The notes beneath the pieces are model-generated. The model was not told the origin of the DNA, searched no databases, and saw only the letters and a list, made by a program, of their open reading frames with translations. Positions 1 to 11,610 of a stretch of DNA of 64,000 bases are shown piece by piece. Source of the stretch: Erigeron canadensis (lineage: Eukaryota; Streptophyta; Magnoliopsida; Asterales; Asteraceae); NCBI RefSeq assembly GCF_010389155.1, contig NC_057768.1, forward strand, positions 10,290,501-10,354,500, in the 5' to 3' direction. Positions within the stretch are counted from its first letter, which is position 1. Every line of letters starts with the position of its first letter. The position numbers and the translations under genes are program-made.

Positions 1-179
1 TACCCTCAACTCCTTAGAAATCATAAGCCTTCGATCCATTTTTTACAGACATCTAATACCAGATCGTTCCAATCTCTCTCTCTCTCTCTAGAAATCACAC
101 ACACACTAAACACACCAAGAACACACACTTGAACCGCCATTGTTGAGATCAAATTCAGTGCAGAAATCGTGTTATGACA
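1..179 (+). repeat. Sire-1 5' LTR, 3' portion
   Basis: It matches 11747-11923 of the 3' LTR almost base for base and ends in gttatgaca just before the primer-binding site. About 136 bases of the LTR, including the TATA box, lie left of the window. A short (TC)n tract differs by one repeat unit between the two LTRs. Confidence 0.93.
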
Positions 180-181
180 TG

Positions 182-193
182 TGGTATCAGAGC
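182..193 (+). other. Sire-1 primer-binding site (initiator Met-tRNA)
   Basis: TGGTATCAGAGC, two bases after the LTR, is the usual plant Copia primer site complementary to the 3' end of initiator Met-tRNA. Confidence 0.95.
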
Positions 194-1468
194 AAAAGAT
201 CACTTTGATATCAATCCATAACTGATTTTGATCTCAATTTACATCCAATTTCATATAAAAAACCGTGTTTCATACCGTTCCCTGTTTCATCATTTTTCAT
301 CGATTAAAACACATAAATTTTTGTTCACCAATAGATTACTCATAGCTTAAAACATAATTCTGTCAAGTTTTACGTTCCAATTCAATTGAATTCTCGAGAT
401 TGAATTTTTGGTTTTTGGCGCTCAAAATTTGGATTTTGATTCGGTTGTGTTATTAGCTGAATTTTGTTCAAGGATTTGTTGCGGACGTGATTACAAACAT
501 TTTGCAAGTGATTTCAAGTTCTAACTCCAAGTAATTCGAAAGATATTGAAGCTTTAAAAGTCATCAATGGAGTTTTTGCAAACTGTTATAATGAAGAAGA
601 TGACCTCCAGACGATCTAGGACGATCTTTCTCAGATCGTCTTAGTGCTTGAATTTTCATTCATTCATACTTTCTGTGTTGTGGCTTGTAGGACCATCCTC
701 ACAAGATCGTTCTAGCAAGTGTTGAGTGTTGGAAAGTGTTGGTTGTGGCTAACTAATCCTTTTTGGATTGGTTTTGGTCAAAATCAAAGTTAATACTTTG
801 AAAATTATTGGCAGAAAACTAAGACGATCTTACCAAGATCGTCTCAGTTATCTGACACTAGGACGATCTTAACCAAGATCGTCTCAATGTCTGTTGTTTG
901 TTGAGTTGTTGTTGTTGATTGTTTGAAGTTGTTGTGATTGGGAATCACACACTTCCTGGGTAATCGATCATTATTGATTGGTTTTGCTCAAATTAATTCC
1001 TTCCAATTCAAAACAAAATTCTATCAAAATTTCTCAAAAATACTTAGAAAATTTTCCAGTCTTCCAAGACGATCTTAATCAAGACCATCTCATTTTCTTC
1101 TTCAAAATTCCAAGACGATCTTCCACAAGCTCGTTTCATTTCCAATTCTTTCAGTTTCAAATTTCAATTTTCAATCACTTTAATTCAATTTTAGTTTACA
1201 ATTCCAAAAACACAAAATCATTAATCAATTTCAATTTCATTTCATACTTAGTTAAAATTCACCAAATTTCTTCCAAGACGATCTTCCTTAAATCGTCTCA
1301 CTCTTTCAAATCTAAGACGACCTTCACAAATTCGTCTTACTTCTTTCTTCTTCTAGGACGATCTTCCAAAACGATCTTCACCTAGGACGATCTTCATCAA
1401 GATCGTTTCATTTCCTGAATTTTTCCAACTCTCAGTCCATTCCAAGTTTCAAATCAAATCTCTTTCAA
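194..1468 (+). other. Sire-1 untranslated leader
   Basis: About 1.3 kb lies between the primer site and the gag ATG. I see no coding sequence in it. It is T-rich and holds a dispersed family of short inverted repeats (separate entry). In retroelements this interval normally carries packaging and dimerisation signals; that role here is inference. Confidence 0.7.
609..1408. repeat. Cluster of GACGATCTT/AAGATCGTC hairpins
   Basis: About ten copies of a short inverted repeat. Two are perfect: AGACGATCTT at 822-831 pairs with 835-844 around a 3-base loop, and 862-870 pairs with 875-883. Others are at 620-640, 1067-1090, 1113-1136, 1276-1298, 1315-1337, 1356-1377 and 1385-1408, with a degenerate one near 690-712. 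Changes often fall in one arm only. Confidence 0.88.
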
Positions 1469-2692
1469 ATGGCTTCTCGTGAAGCATTGGCATTGGGTTC
1501 CGATACAAGACCTCCAGTTCTCTATCGTGGTTTTTATGGACTATCGAAGAAAAGATTTATGGACTATCTGGAATGTCAACTAAATGGTCACCTACTTTAA
1601 AGATTCCATTCTTAATGGACTTGCAGTTCATCGTCATCCCATAACTGGTGCAATACTGACTCTTGATCTTTTGAATGCTAAAAAAAAGATCGAACAACTG
1701 CAGATAACAGAGCTAGATCATGCTTATACAAAGCACTACCAGATGAAATCTATGGTTCTGTTAATTCTTATGATACAGGCAAGGAGATATGGGATGAGGT
1801 AGCAACAATTAGATTGACAAATGTGTTGACTAAGTTTGACAACTTCAGCAAATTGCCAAATGAATCTCTAAAGGCTGTCTACTGTAGATTCTGCAATGTC
1901 ATAAATGAACTCAGGAAGAACAATGTCAAGAAATCAGAGATTGAGTTAAACATCAAATTCATCAAAGCTCTTGGTCCTGAGTGGGAAGATTATGGAACAC
2001 AGATTAAGCAACATCAAAATCTGGCTAAGTTCTCCATCCATAATCTTCATGAATCCTTCAAACTCAATGAACATCAAGTCCTAAACAAACCTTCATCAAA
2101 CAAAATGCCAGAAGTTGTATCTTCTGATCCTTTGGCATTAATTGTTGAAAAGAAGGTTTCTGAAGCTCTTAATAGGCAAATGGTAGTTGTTTCTTCGTCT
2201 GATGAGGAGGGAGATGATATATTGGCTCCAAGAGATGGTGAGTCTGACGAATTATATCAAACTCTTGCCGCGGTTACCAAGCACTTCAAGAAAAAGTTCT
2301 ACAAAGCGAGGCCAACAAACAATAATCTCCACACTTCTTCCACAAGTGCATTTCCCAAGAAGGAACACTATCATTCTAAGAATAATGGTCAAGGTGAATC
2401 AAGTGGATCCAAGCATGTTGAAAAGAAAGTTAAGGGTTATGACAACCATGTTGTTGAGAAGGTTATAGCTTCTGATAAAAAGTGCTACAATTGTGGAAAT
2501 CCTGGTCATTTTGCAATTGATTGCAAGCAACCTCGTAAGCCGAACTATGAGTACTACAAGCGGAAGATGTTGTTGGCAAAGCAAGTGGAAGCCGGTCATG
2601 CATTACTTGCTGAAGATGACAAATGGATGTTGCTCTCGGATGATGAAGATGAAGATCTCTTTGCAAATGTTGGCCAAGGACAAAGCTTTTGA
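1469..2692 (+). pseudogene. gag: Sire-1 gag, N-terminal part with zinc knuckle
   Basis: The ATG at 1469 opens MASREALALGSDTRPP, a Copia Gag start. The frame is lost after about 40 codons; the match continues from 1584 in another frame and from about 1814 in a third. The body is the UBN2-type capsid-like domain of plant Copia Gag. A CCHC knuckle, CYNCGNPGHFAIDC, lies at 2483-2524 and would bind RNA in the particle. The frame ends at 2692, and the homologous sequence continues in another frame, so another indel is present. At least three frame changes make this copy non-functional. Confidence 0.85.
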
Positions 2693-3755
2693 GGCTGAAA
2701 GCACTGATGATGAGTACCCAGATGATGAGGTAAATCTACACTCTGCTTTTTCAATAGTTAAAGATAAAGAGTCGTTTGATTTAGCTTTATCAAATTTGAC
2801 AACTCATATCACGTCTTTAACCAACAAAAACAAGAAGTTGAAAAATAGTATTTCATTTTCTAAAAGTGAATTTTCAAAACTCTTTGAAGAACATTCAAAA
2901 TTACTTTTTGATTATGATACTATTAAACAAGCTTTTCAAACATACAAATATCAAATGTTGGTTAAAGAATGTGAGTTGAATGCTTCTCCTGATTCTCAGT
3001 TATTACATAAATGTCACAATCTTGAAAAGACCATTCATGATCTTGAAAAAGCCAATCAAGATCTTGAAATTCAAAAGACCAATGAGTGGCTTCGGGCAAA
3101 TGCTAGACAAATGGATGTTGATATTCTAAATAAAAAGCTTCAAGAGTCCAAACCAAACAATGTTGAACTAGAAAGAAAGATTTATGATTTAAATCATACT
3201 TGTTTTTTGAAAGGTGTTGAGATTGAAAATCTTAAAAACCAAATTGAGGAATTCAAAAAGAATATACTTTTCTATCAAAAGAATTTATAAAAAGTTGAAC
3301 AAAACCCTCTTTTGGATTTTACCGCCTATTTCAACAAGTCGAAAATTGACAAATCGGAACTTCTTCATGGGTTGGGATTTGAGAATATCAAACCATTGCA
3401 AAAAGCCAAGGATGAGATAGAACCTCTGTATGATGAAAAATTTCTTCGCCTTGGTATGGTACAACTATTTATTCGTCCACTGAATGACGAATTTGAGATT
3501 GATGATTTTGAGAAAATACCTCAAACTGAATTTTTGGTTAACTATGATGCTATAAATGCTTCCTGTAATTTTAAAGAATCTTCAATTTTCAAATTAGAAG
3601 AAATAGCATCAAATTTTCAAAACCAAGAGTCAATTGGTATTTCACCTAAACCTACTAAAATGTATGTTCTATCCACAAATTTGGAAAAAAAAATAGAAGG
3701 TTTACAAAAAAAGCTGAATTCTCAACAACAAATCATTGATCATCTCAAGTCTTAA
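2693..3755 (+). pseudogene. gag: Sire-1 gag, coiled-coil extension
   Basis: After the knuckle the reading frame continues as a charged, Leu/Lys/Glu-rich stretch typical of a long coiled coil (about 2760-3280, repeated L-E-K-x-x-x-x-L patterns). A TAA at 3288-3290 interrupts it. The same frame then runs on to a second stop at 3753-3755, followed at once by two more. Such long post-knuckle Gag extensions are typical of Sireviruses, not of short Copia Gags such as Tnt1. The role is probably Gag self-assembly (inference). Confidence 0.72.
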
Positions 3756-5208
3756 AATCAAAGTTCATAGAATTAATTAATTGATGTAGACACCAAGAAA
3801 GTTTGTGTGAATGTTTCTACTCAAACTTATCTAAGTGCTGAAGTAGACCATTCCACTCAGACTACTTGTGTTTCATCTACTGATTCCTCCACCCAGACCT
3901 TGACTGATTCTCTTGAGTGTTCATGTCAAACTGCTGCTACTATAGCTGATGATTATGTGCAATCTGATTTATCTAATGACAAACTTGCACATAGTTTAGT
4001 TTTGATATGGTACTATTATAGGTTTTTCACTTGTGATTCTCTTGAAGAGTTAGTTGTTCACCCTAAGCTTAGTGCTAGTATAGGTGTTGATACTTCCACT
4101 CTAATTTCTTGTGAAACCAAAGATGTGTCAGCTCAAGTTGATCTAATTCCTGAGACTACCCATAGTGTGAAGTTGGATACCAAGATTCCTGATTTTTCAA
4201 AAATCTCTCCGGTTAAACCTTTCACAAAAGATGATTTTGATAAATTCATGGAGGGAGAATATGCTTTTGATTCTGAAACTGAGAAAAAGATTGAATCTAC
4301 CAAAATCAAAGTTGAATCAAAAGAGGAATCTCCAAAATTGTTTTCCAAAGATCCAACTTCACATTATTCAAAGAAACAAGTTATTCCAAAACTTGTCAAG
4401 ACTGAACCAAAGACTGTTACAAAACCAAGAATCAATAAGTTAAAAACAAAGTGTCCTACCTCGGAAAAGCATGTCAAAACCAAACAAGTTGAGACCATTT
4501 CCAAAATCAAATACAACAAAGTGAATCTTCTGGAAATCAATTCAAATGTTTCTTCATCTAACTCTCAATCTAGTTCATTACCTAAAGTATCTAAATCTAG
4601 CTCAGTTTTGCTAACTAGGGATGCTTCAAATGGTGCAACTAGGTATAAGGATAGATATGGCTGGTTTTCTCATGATAAACCTAAGAAACAAGAAGTTTCC
4701 GCACCTCCAAAAGAGTTTAAAAAGATAAAACTGCTTCAAAACTCTCGTTCTAATCTTCTTAGTGTCAATCCAACAGGTGGAAAGAGCTTGATTAGGGAGT
4801 CTAAATGGGTAGCTAAGTCTTTAGTACCTAAGATCACTAAAGTTGAGAAAAGGAAGAAAAGGCAAAGGAGAAAAGCGGGTAGTAAGAAGAAGCTTGTTTC
4901 TGATGTGTCAAACAATTTATCTTTTAAATCCTCTTTGAAAAACAATGTTAATGGTGCCAAGGCTAAGCCTTGTGATGTTGTAAACAATGTTAATTCTTGT
5001 GTGTATGGTTTGATTGCTGGTAGACATTACTTTTGATTCGTGTGTTAATGTTCGTTTGTTTAATCCAAATGTGCTTGTTGATAATGTGCTTGTTAATGCC
5101 TATGTTGATTCTAAAGCATGTTTGTATGCGTATCCTAAGTTATATACCCTGCCTGTTTTAACTAACCACAAAGGACCCGTCTTCAAGTGGGTACCTAAAG
5201 TCGGTTAA
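3756..5208 (+). pseudogene. gag: Sire-1 gag, TQT ladder and basic C-terminal region
   Basis: Same frame as the preceding coiled coil, reopened from about 3770. Four motifs STQT, STQT, STQT and SCQT occur at 3816-3827, 3852-3863, 3888-3899 and 3921-3932. This is the core of dynein light chain 8 binding sites. A Lys/Ser-rich region follows, with a very basic patch near 4850-4890. The frame changes near 5020, and the Gag end reads to KWVPKVG and TAA at 5206-5208. Interaction of Sirevirus Gag with LC8-related proteins is known from the literature; applying it here is inference. Confidence 0.75.
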
Positions 5209-5224
5209 TTCTATTTGATTGCAG
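5191..5224 (+). promoter_or_regulatory. Sire-1 gag-pol junction with acceptor-like CAG
   Basis: The gag stop TAA at 5206-5208 sits in GTTAATT, a branch-point-like motif. A T-rich stretch and TTGCAG, ending at 5224, follow. The base after it, 5225, is the first base of a codon in the protease frame. A phase-0 GT lies at 5191 (TGG|GTACC), but 34 bases is too short for a normal plant intron, so any real donor would be further upstream. Compare the equivalent sites in Sire-2 and Sire-3. Confidence 0.4.
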
Positions 5225-5832
5225 GAAATAACCATCTGTGTTTGGATACTCGATTCCGGGTGTTCAAAACACATGACTCGCAATAAAGCATTGCTCAAGA
5301 ACTTTATCGAACGATTCATGGGAACTGTTCAATTTGGTAACAACAATTTCGCTCCTATCTTAGGCTATGGTGATATTGAACGCAATGGAATTGTCATTAA
5401 GAAAGTTCACTATGTTGAAGGATTAAGTCATAACTTGTTCAGTGTTGGACAATTCTGTGACAACAATCTTCAAGTTCATTTTCGATAATCTCTTTGCAAA
5501 GTTCAAACTCTAGATGGGGTTGACATTCTGTGTGGCGACCGCGATGATAATCTTTTTACCGTTAATCTCGATGATAACCAACCAACCGATAATATTTGTC
5601 TCATTTCGAAAGCTACATCAAAGAATTCTTGGTTGTGGCATAGAAGGCTTTCTCACCTAAATTTTCCTACCATCAATACTTTGGTCAACAAGCATCTTGT
5701 TGAAGGCTTGCCAGACTATAAGTATGAAAGTGAGCATGTGTGTCCTTCTTGTGCTGTTGGGAAGATTAAACGAGCTTCTCATAAACCTAAGAAATCCAAA
5801 TTCATTAGCACCTCTTCATTTGCTTCACATGG
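5225..5832 (+). pseudogene. pol: Sire-1 protease and GAG-pre-integrase
   Basis: Aspartic protease: WILDSGCSKHMT, with catalytic D-S-G near 5250-5258, ending in the conserved LSHNLFSVGQ block. The frame stops at 5488 and then resumes. The pre-integrase domain LWHRRLSHLNF...CPSC (about 5633-5760) holds the HHCC zinc residues of Copia integrase. The frame is lost again near 5805, just before the catalytic core. Position between gag and integrase is standard for Copia. Confidence 0.86.
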
Positions 5833-7170
5833 ATCTTTGTAGGCCGATGAAAGTACAAAACCGAAATGGGAAGAGATACATCTTGGTTATTGTTGATGAT
5901 TATTCAAGATATACTTGGGTCAAGTTTCTTGCCTCCAAAGATGAAACAACTCAAACTTTGATCGATTTTATCACTTCTACTCAAGTAAATCTTCAACTTC
6001 TAGTCCGTTACATCCGTTCGGATAACAGAACTGAGTTCAAAAACGCCGAGTTTGATTAATTTTGCAAATCCAAAGGCATTACTCACCAATTCTCTGCGGT
6101 TCATACCCCACAACAAAACGGTGTCGTTGAAAGGAAAAATTGAACGCTAGTGGAAGCTGCAAGAACCATGCTTGCTTATTCTAAGTTGCCTTCCAATATG
6201 TGGGCTGAAGCTGTTGACACTGCTTGTCACACTCAGAATCGGTCCATTGTTAATCAGCGTTTTGAGAAGACTCCTTATGAGGTTGTTAACAAACGGAAAC
6301 CCAACATCAACTATTTCATATCTTTGGGTGTGTTTGTTATAGTCTGAATGATCGGGAAAATCTTGGAAAGTTCGAGAAGAAAGGTGATGAAGGTTACTTT
6401 GTTGGTTATTCCAAGACATCGATTGCCTACCGAATCTACAATTGCCGAACAAATACGATTCAAGAAACAATGAATGTTTGGTTTGATGAAATGCCGGGCA
6501 TGATCTCTGAGCAAGAAAGTTTGCTACCAACAAGTAATGATCCAAGTGATTCAAGTACTTCGTCAAGGACTTCTACTTTGGCATCTAAATTCAAGAAGTT
6601 TGCAGCTCCAATAAGTGATGAGTTAAATATTCTTTTTAAATTATTCTATAATTCTAAACCGATTCATGATGAAGAACCTCAAGTCATCGTTGATCCAGTT
6701 TCGTACCATGATCCAGTTCCTGACAACCATCATGAATCATCATCAAGTTCTTCTGAGCAAAATGCTACTTCTTCAAGTAGTAGTTCTTCATCCTCTTCTA
6801 ATGATTCTTCTTCTCAATCCTCTCCTGATAATTCTTCTCCAGTGAATGTTCAAGAACAACCTACCCAATATACCCAGTCTACCAATCCGATGAACACTCC
6901 AAATGTATATGTGCCTCTTGATTTCGATCATCCATCCTACGAGGAAGCTGTTCTACCAAGCTATGATTCCATCTCTCAGCAAAACTCTGGTTTTAATGAT
7001 GATGATGTTGCTGTCAATCAACAAGATCCTCTTCCTCATGATCGCAAATGGTCACGTATGCGAACAGATCATCCTACAGATCAAATTATCGGAGATCTAC
7101 AAGCCGGAGTAACTACTCGTACTTTAGTGAATGAGTGTCTTGTTGCACTTTCTCTTAGCAACATTGAACC
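5805..7170 (+). pseudogene. pol: Sire-1 integrase core and C-terminal linker
   Basis: The DDE core starts with LHMDLCRP (first Asp near 5829; the usual GP is altered) and has the second Asp in RSDNRTEF near 6020. The third motif is at about 6110-6150, where a TGA at 6141-6143 replaces an expected Arg codon in the RKNRTL block. A TAA at 6057-6059 and a frameshift near 6340 add damage. From 6470 a long Ser-rich, low-complexity linker (codon runs of TCT/AGT near 6730-6850) leads into reverse transcriptase without a stop. Confidence 0.85.
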
Positions 7171-8693
7171 CAAAACTGTTTCTGAAGCTCTTCGAGATCC
7201 AAAATGGGTTAAAGTTATGCAAGACGAACTCGCTCAGTTTGAAAGACTGAAAGTATGGAGATTAGTTTCAAATCCAAGAAAAGATGAACCTATTGGCACA
7301 AAGTGGATTTTCAAGAACAAGAAGGATGAGAATGGAGTGGTAGTAAGGAACAAGGCATGATTAGTTGCAAAGGGTTATTGCCAACAACCTGGTGTTGACT
7401 TCAACAAAACGTTTGCTCCAGTTGCAAGAATGGAAGCCATTCGGATCTTCTTAGCCTATGCTGCATTCAGAAACTTTACAGTGTTTCAAATGGATGTGAA
7501 GACAACTTTCTTGAATGGTGACCTCAAAGAAGAAGTTTACGTTGAACAACCTGAAGGTTTTGTTGATCCCAAAAGACCAAACCATGTCTACAGGTTAGAC
7601 AAGGCTCTCTACGGTCTTAAGCAAGCACCCCGAGCATGGTATGATTCCTTATCTACTTTCTTGATTAGAGGTGGCTTTACCAAAGGCACAATTGACCCTA
7701 CCCTGTTCATTCGCAAACAAGGTAAGCATGTTCTTCTTGTCCAAATATATGTTGATGACATTATCTTTGGGTCAACCAGTCAAACATTTTGCCGAAACTT
7801 TTCATCTCTAATGGTTAATCATTTTAAAATGAGCGATTGGGGAAATGAACTACTTTTTGGGTCTTCAAATCAAACAACTACCAAATGGTATTTTCATATC
7901 ACAAGGTAAGTATATTCATGACATGTTGAAAAAGTTTGATATGACTACTTGTTCTTCAATTTCAACTCCAATGGTTGCTTGTACAAGTATTAATGCTGAT
8001 AGAAATGGGAAACCATTTGACCAAAAGAGATATAGAAGTATGATTGGTTCATTGTTGTATCTTACAGCATTTCACCCAGATATAATGTTTGCAACATGTA
8101 TGTGTGCTAGGTATCAAGCTGCTCCAACTTATTTACATTTTCAAGCTATAAAACGAATATTTCGTTATCTGAAGGGTACACCCAATTTAGGTCTCTGGTA
8201 TCCTAGAGATACTGGATTCAATTTAACTGCCTATTCAGATGCAAATCATGCAGGTTGTAAGCTTGATCGCAAGAGCACTTCCGGTACTTTACAATTTTTG
8301 GGTCATAAAATTGTGAGTTGGTCTTCCAAGAAACAAAACTGTGTGTCACTATTAACAGCTGAAGCTGAATATGTGGCTGCGGCTAGTTGTTGTGCTCAAG
8401 TGTTATGGATAAAGACTCAGCTTACTGATTATGGTCTGAAATATGATCATATTCCCATCTATTGTGACTCTCAAAGTGCCATTGCTATTGAAGTCAACTC
8501 AGTATACCGCTCTCGATCAAAGCATATAGATGTCAGAAATCATTTTCTCAAAGATCATATTGAGAAAGGTGACATCGAACTCTACTTTGTGGGAACTGAC
8601 TACCAACTTGCAGATTTGTTCACTAAACCATTGGATGAGAAAAGGTTTAACTTTCTTATCTCTAAGCTTGGCATGTTAAATCTTGAACCTTAA
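7171..8693 (+). pseudogene. pol: Sire-1 reverse transcriptase and RNase H
   Basis: Copia RT begins with EALRDPKWVKVMQDEL and has [12 protein letters not shown] (catalytic Asp), the [12 protein letters not shown] block and [11 protein letters not shown] (catalytic Asp pair, near 7748-7770). A TGA at 7358-7360 replaces an Arg codon, and a frameshift lies near 7850. The RNase H part to 8693 has AYSDANHAGC, AEAEYVAAASC and CDSQSAIAI, and ends with the KHIDVRNHFL and ADLFTKPL blocks. The FGSTS signature and overall sequence fit Sireviruses. The last 280 codons are open. Confidence 0.92.
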
Positions 8694-8814
8694 CTTATGT
8701 TGTTCTTGATACATTCTTGAAAAACAAAATACAAAATTTGAAAAGACAAAAATCAAATACAAAAATATAAAATTTTGAAAAATAACAAAAAGATTTTCTT
8801 TATTTTTTTATTTT

Positions 8815-8985
8815 TATCTTAGTGGCTTACATATACTCCGTATGTAACTCGGGCTTTATAGTTTTACTTATATCTTAGTGGTTTACATATACTCTGTATG
8901 TAACCCGTGCTTAAACGATTTATTTATTTCAAAATGGCTTATACATACTCTGTGTATAACCCGTTCTTAAAAAGTTTTATTTATT
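8815..8985 (+). repeat. Three degenerate tandem units, about 55-60 bp
   Basis: Units begin near 8817, 8873 and 8932. Each has TTACATATACTCYGTATGTAA or a variant, an inverted repeat of TTACATA and TATGTAA arms, followed by cccg and a T-rich tail. They lie directly behind pol. Confidence 0.8.
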
Positions 8986-9023
8986 TTCAAAATGAATTAT
9001 TTTTCTTATCAAAAGATTATGTT

Positions 9024-9206
9024 ACTCTCAATTGTTGATATGAGAAGCGACGGATTGAACGCCTTTGTGTACTCTCTAATTGTCTCATCATGAACAATTG
9101 ATTGAGTTAAATATGCTTAAATGTTTTATTCGCATCCAACTTGTTGATGTAAGATACGAAGGATTGAACGCCTTTGTGTACTCCCTAGTAGTCTTACTAT
9201 GAACAT
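9024..9206 (+). repeat. Pair of 75-80-bp direct repeats
   Basis: The segment ggattgaacgcctttgtgta and its flanks occur at about 9030-9110 and again at about 9137-9205, differing by scattered substitutions. No function is apparent. Confidence 0.8.
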
Positions 9207-9380
9207 TGTTGTTGACACAAAACTTTGTGTTTCTTAAAATCTTGTTCACTTTTAGACTCTCAAATTTTTTTTTCCATGTATATATCACAACAAAGATTTT
9301 ACTCTATTTGACTTCACAAAAACCAATTATTGCTCTACCTTTCTATGAAAAACCTTGAAAGATCAACCTTTGCATAGATT

Positions 9381-11608
9381 AAGGGGGAGTTTTGTGATTT
9401 CAAAATTTTCAAGAAACTTCAAATGTGTTTTCAAGTCATTTTCATACACACATTTGATGATTTTTAAAGGTTTTTCATCAATTGAAGTTCGGTGTTTAGT
9501 TTGCACATGAGCGATTCATTCACTCCATGAACTTCATCATCGCCGATAAGTTCTAACCTCGGAGTATTCAATTCCTTCTTTAGATTGTAAGGGTATTTTG
9601 AGAGATGATGGTTTCGTGTAAATAGGATGGAGGGAGTAAAGTTGAAAAGTGAGAGGTTATGGTGATATGTTGTGAGAAAAAGGTTAAAAGAAATGACACC
9701 CTTCCCTAAATTTCTCAAAATCGCCAGGTAAAACACATTTATATCAGATGTCATTTGTTGATATCTTGATTAAGACTTCATGGACCCAGTGAAGCGATGC
9801 ACATCTTTACCTAACCACTCAAGTGTTTCTTAACAAATACTTATTTTATTTGTCACGGAGATTTTTCACATTTCTATTGACTCTTCATTTAGAAGATGTT
9901 GATATTGAAAAAGGGAGACATTCTGCTCCAGTCCCCAACTTCATTTGATCACGTTGTGTCTAGAGCTATCTTGCTTGATCATTAATTTGATCCTTATTCA
10001 TTTTTTTAAGACACATTTGAGTCATATCTTTGTGATATTATTGCATATCTATGTGATATAACCGGAACATTTGTAGTGATATCTTAATTGATATTCCACT
10101 ATGATCAAATGGAAATCCTACCAATGCTAATATCTTTTCCAACATTGAATGTAGGTCTCGTAATTACATTTATGTGATTATTGAGTGAACGAGGAGTCTA
10201 TTAGTGACCTTGGATGTTTTCTAAAAGTCTTTAAGCATAATAGATTATGGTTATCGAACACGTTAGGTGACACTGACCATGATTTCTATTCTTTAAATCA
10301 GACTCGTAGTTGAAAAGCTACAAGACCAAACTATGTTAGAAAATTGCTTTGTGCATAATTCAATGATACATAGGAAATCCGAAAAATGTCATACATTTCT
10401 ATCGGTCATTTCATTAATCCTTTTGATTTTTGAACATGTTAACGGATCATCCTTATCCGGTTTTTCCCATTTCTCATCTCACAAACACAAAAACCACCAA
10501 TACCATACTATAACATTTGTACCAACAACTTCAACCTTACATTTTAGTTACCCTTAAGATTCTTTAGGTTGAGCTAACAGTTTGAGTTGATGTGTTGATG
10601 ATTGATATTTTTCCATGCAAATCTAGTTTTAACTTGTGATATTTCTTTTCGTATTCGATCAATCAATGTTTGCATAATGACATTGGTTCCCAACTTTGTG
10701 ATTATGAGGGGGAGAAAAAGATTATGATTGATTGAGAAAGAAAACCTTTGAGCTTGATTTGTGCAAACATGGAGTTAGTAAGAAGGTTGTAGTGAGTGTA
10801 TTGAGGTTACGGATAAAAGATAAGAGAGAATATTTTATGTATGAGATTGATGGGAAAACTTGCAATTAATGGAATTTCAGTCAATTGAGCTCAGATTTTC
10901 AGATTTGAGTTGTTCATTTTCAGAATTGAGTTCTTGACTTGAAAAAGGATAATTACAAAGATAAGGATATGATGTTCAAAAGATGCTCCAAAATGCTTAC
11001 ACTCATGAATTGAGGGGGAGCATGATTAATTCAAGTTTTGTTCAAAAAGATTACTCTCCAAAGTGTTTAAGTCAAAATGACAAAGATCAAAGCTACAAAA
11101 GTTGAAAGATTGATTGGAAGATTCAAGACAAAGAAGTAAAGCTTCGAAAGAGTCTTTATCAACACATTTCATTCAAGATCTTCAAAGTCATATAATAATA
11201 CTTGATCAAGAAGCTTCAATGCATATATCAAGGGGGAGAGTTTAAGTTTTTGATACTTCATTCCAAGGAAACAAATTTTCATTCAAGAATCGAAGATTGA
11301 AGAACCAAAGCCAAATTTATACCTTCCGCACTTCAAAAGACAACTCTGATTCATGGTTCAACAATTTTCAAAGATCCTAGACTCATTCATTTTATTCTCT
11401 GTTCAAAAAGAACATTGAGAATTTCATCATGTTTTAACTTCAAGAAGTCCAAGACCAAGATTGATTCAAGTTCTCCAGAGACGATGAGAAAGTTTTGAAG
11501 ACTTGTTTCTTCACACCAAATTGTCTTCACCATCGGGCTCATCAACTTAATTTCTACAAGACAAAATAACACGTACTTCATTCATTACAATATATCACTA
11601 AGGGGGAG
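9381..11608 (+). repeat. Five polypurine-tract-like boxes
   Basis: RAGGGGGAG occurs at 9381-9389, 10706-10714, 11012-11020, 11230-11238 and 11600-11608. The last touches the 3' LTR and is the real primer for plus-strand DNA. Several PPT-like copies ahead of the 3' LTR are a described Sirevirus trait. Confidence 0.8.
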
Positions 11609-11610
11609 AA
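11600..11610 (+). other. Sire-1 polypurine tract
   Basis: AAGGGGGAGAA ends at the base before the 3' LTR starts (TGTTAG). It is the plus-strand primer site. Confidence 0.93.

Larger units (their letters stand above)
8694..11599 (+). other. Sire-1 long post-pol region without a gene
   Basis: About 2.9 kb between pol and the 3' LTR. I find no convincing ORF, unlike the other three Sire elements. It contains three tandem units (8815-8985), a pair of 75-80-bp direct repeats (9024-9206) and several polypurine-like GGGGGAG boxes. It may be the remnant of a deleted post-pol gene, or this family may never have had one. Confidence 0.7.

Noticed and set aside
978..1385. 135-codon ORF in the Sire-1 leader
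   Set aside because: T-rich, Phe/Ser-rich translation spanning the hairpin cluster, with no match to a Gag start and no relative in the other elements. Chance ORF.
5191..5224. A complete 34-base intron at the Sire-1 gag-pol junction
   Set aside because: Too short for plant splicing. Only the acceptor side is kept as a candidate.
10333..10557. 74-codon ORF behind Sire-1 pol as a remnant post-pol gene
   Set aside because: No likeness to the three post-pol genes, and no acceptor or conserved motif.
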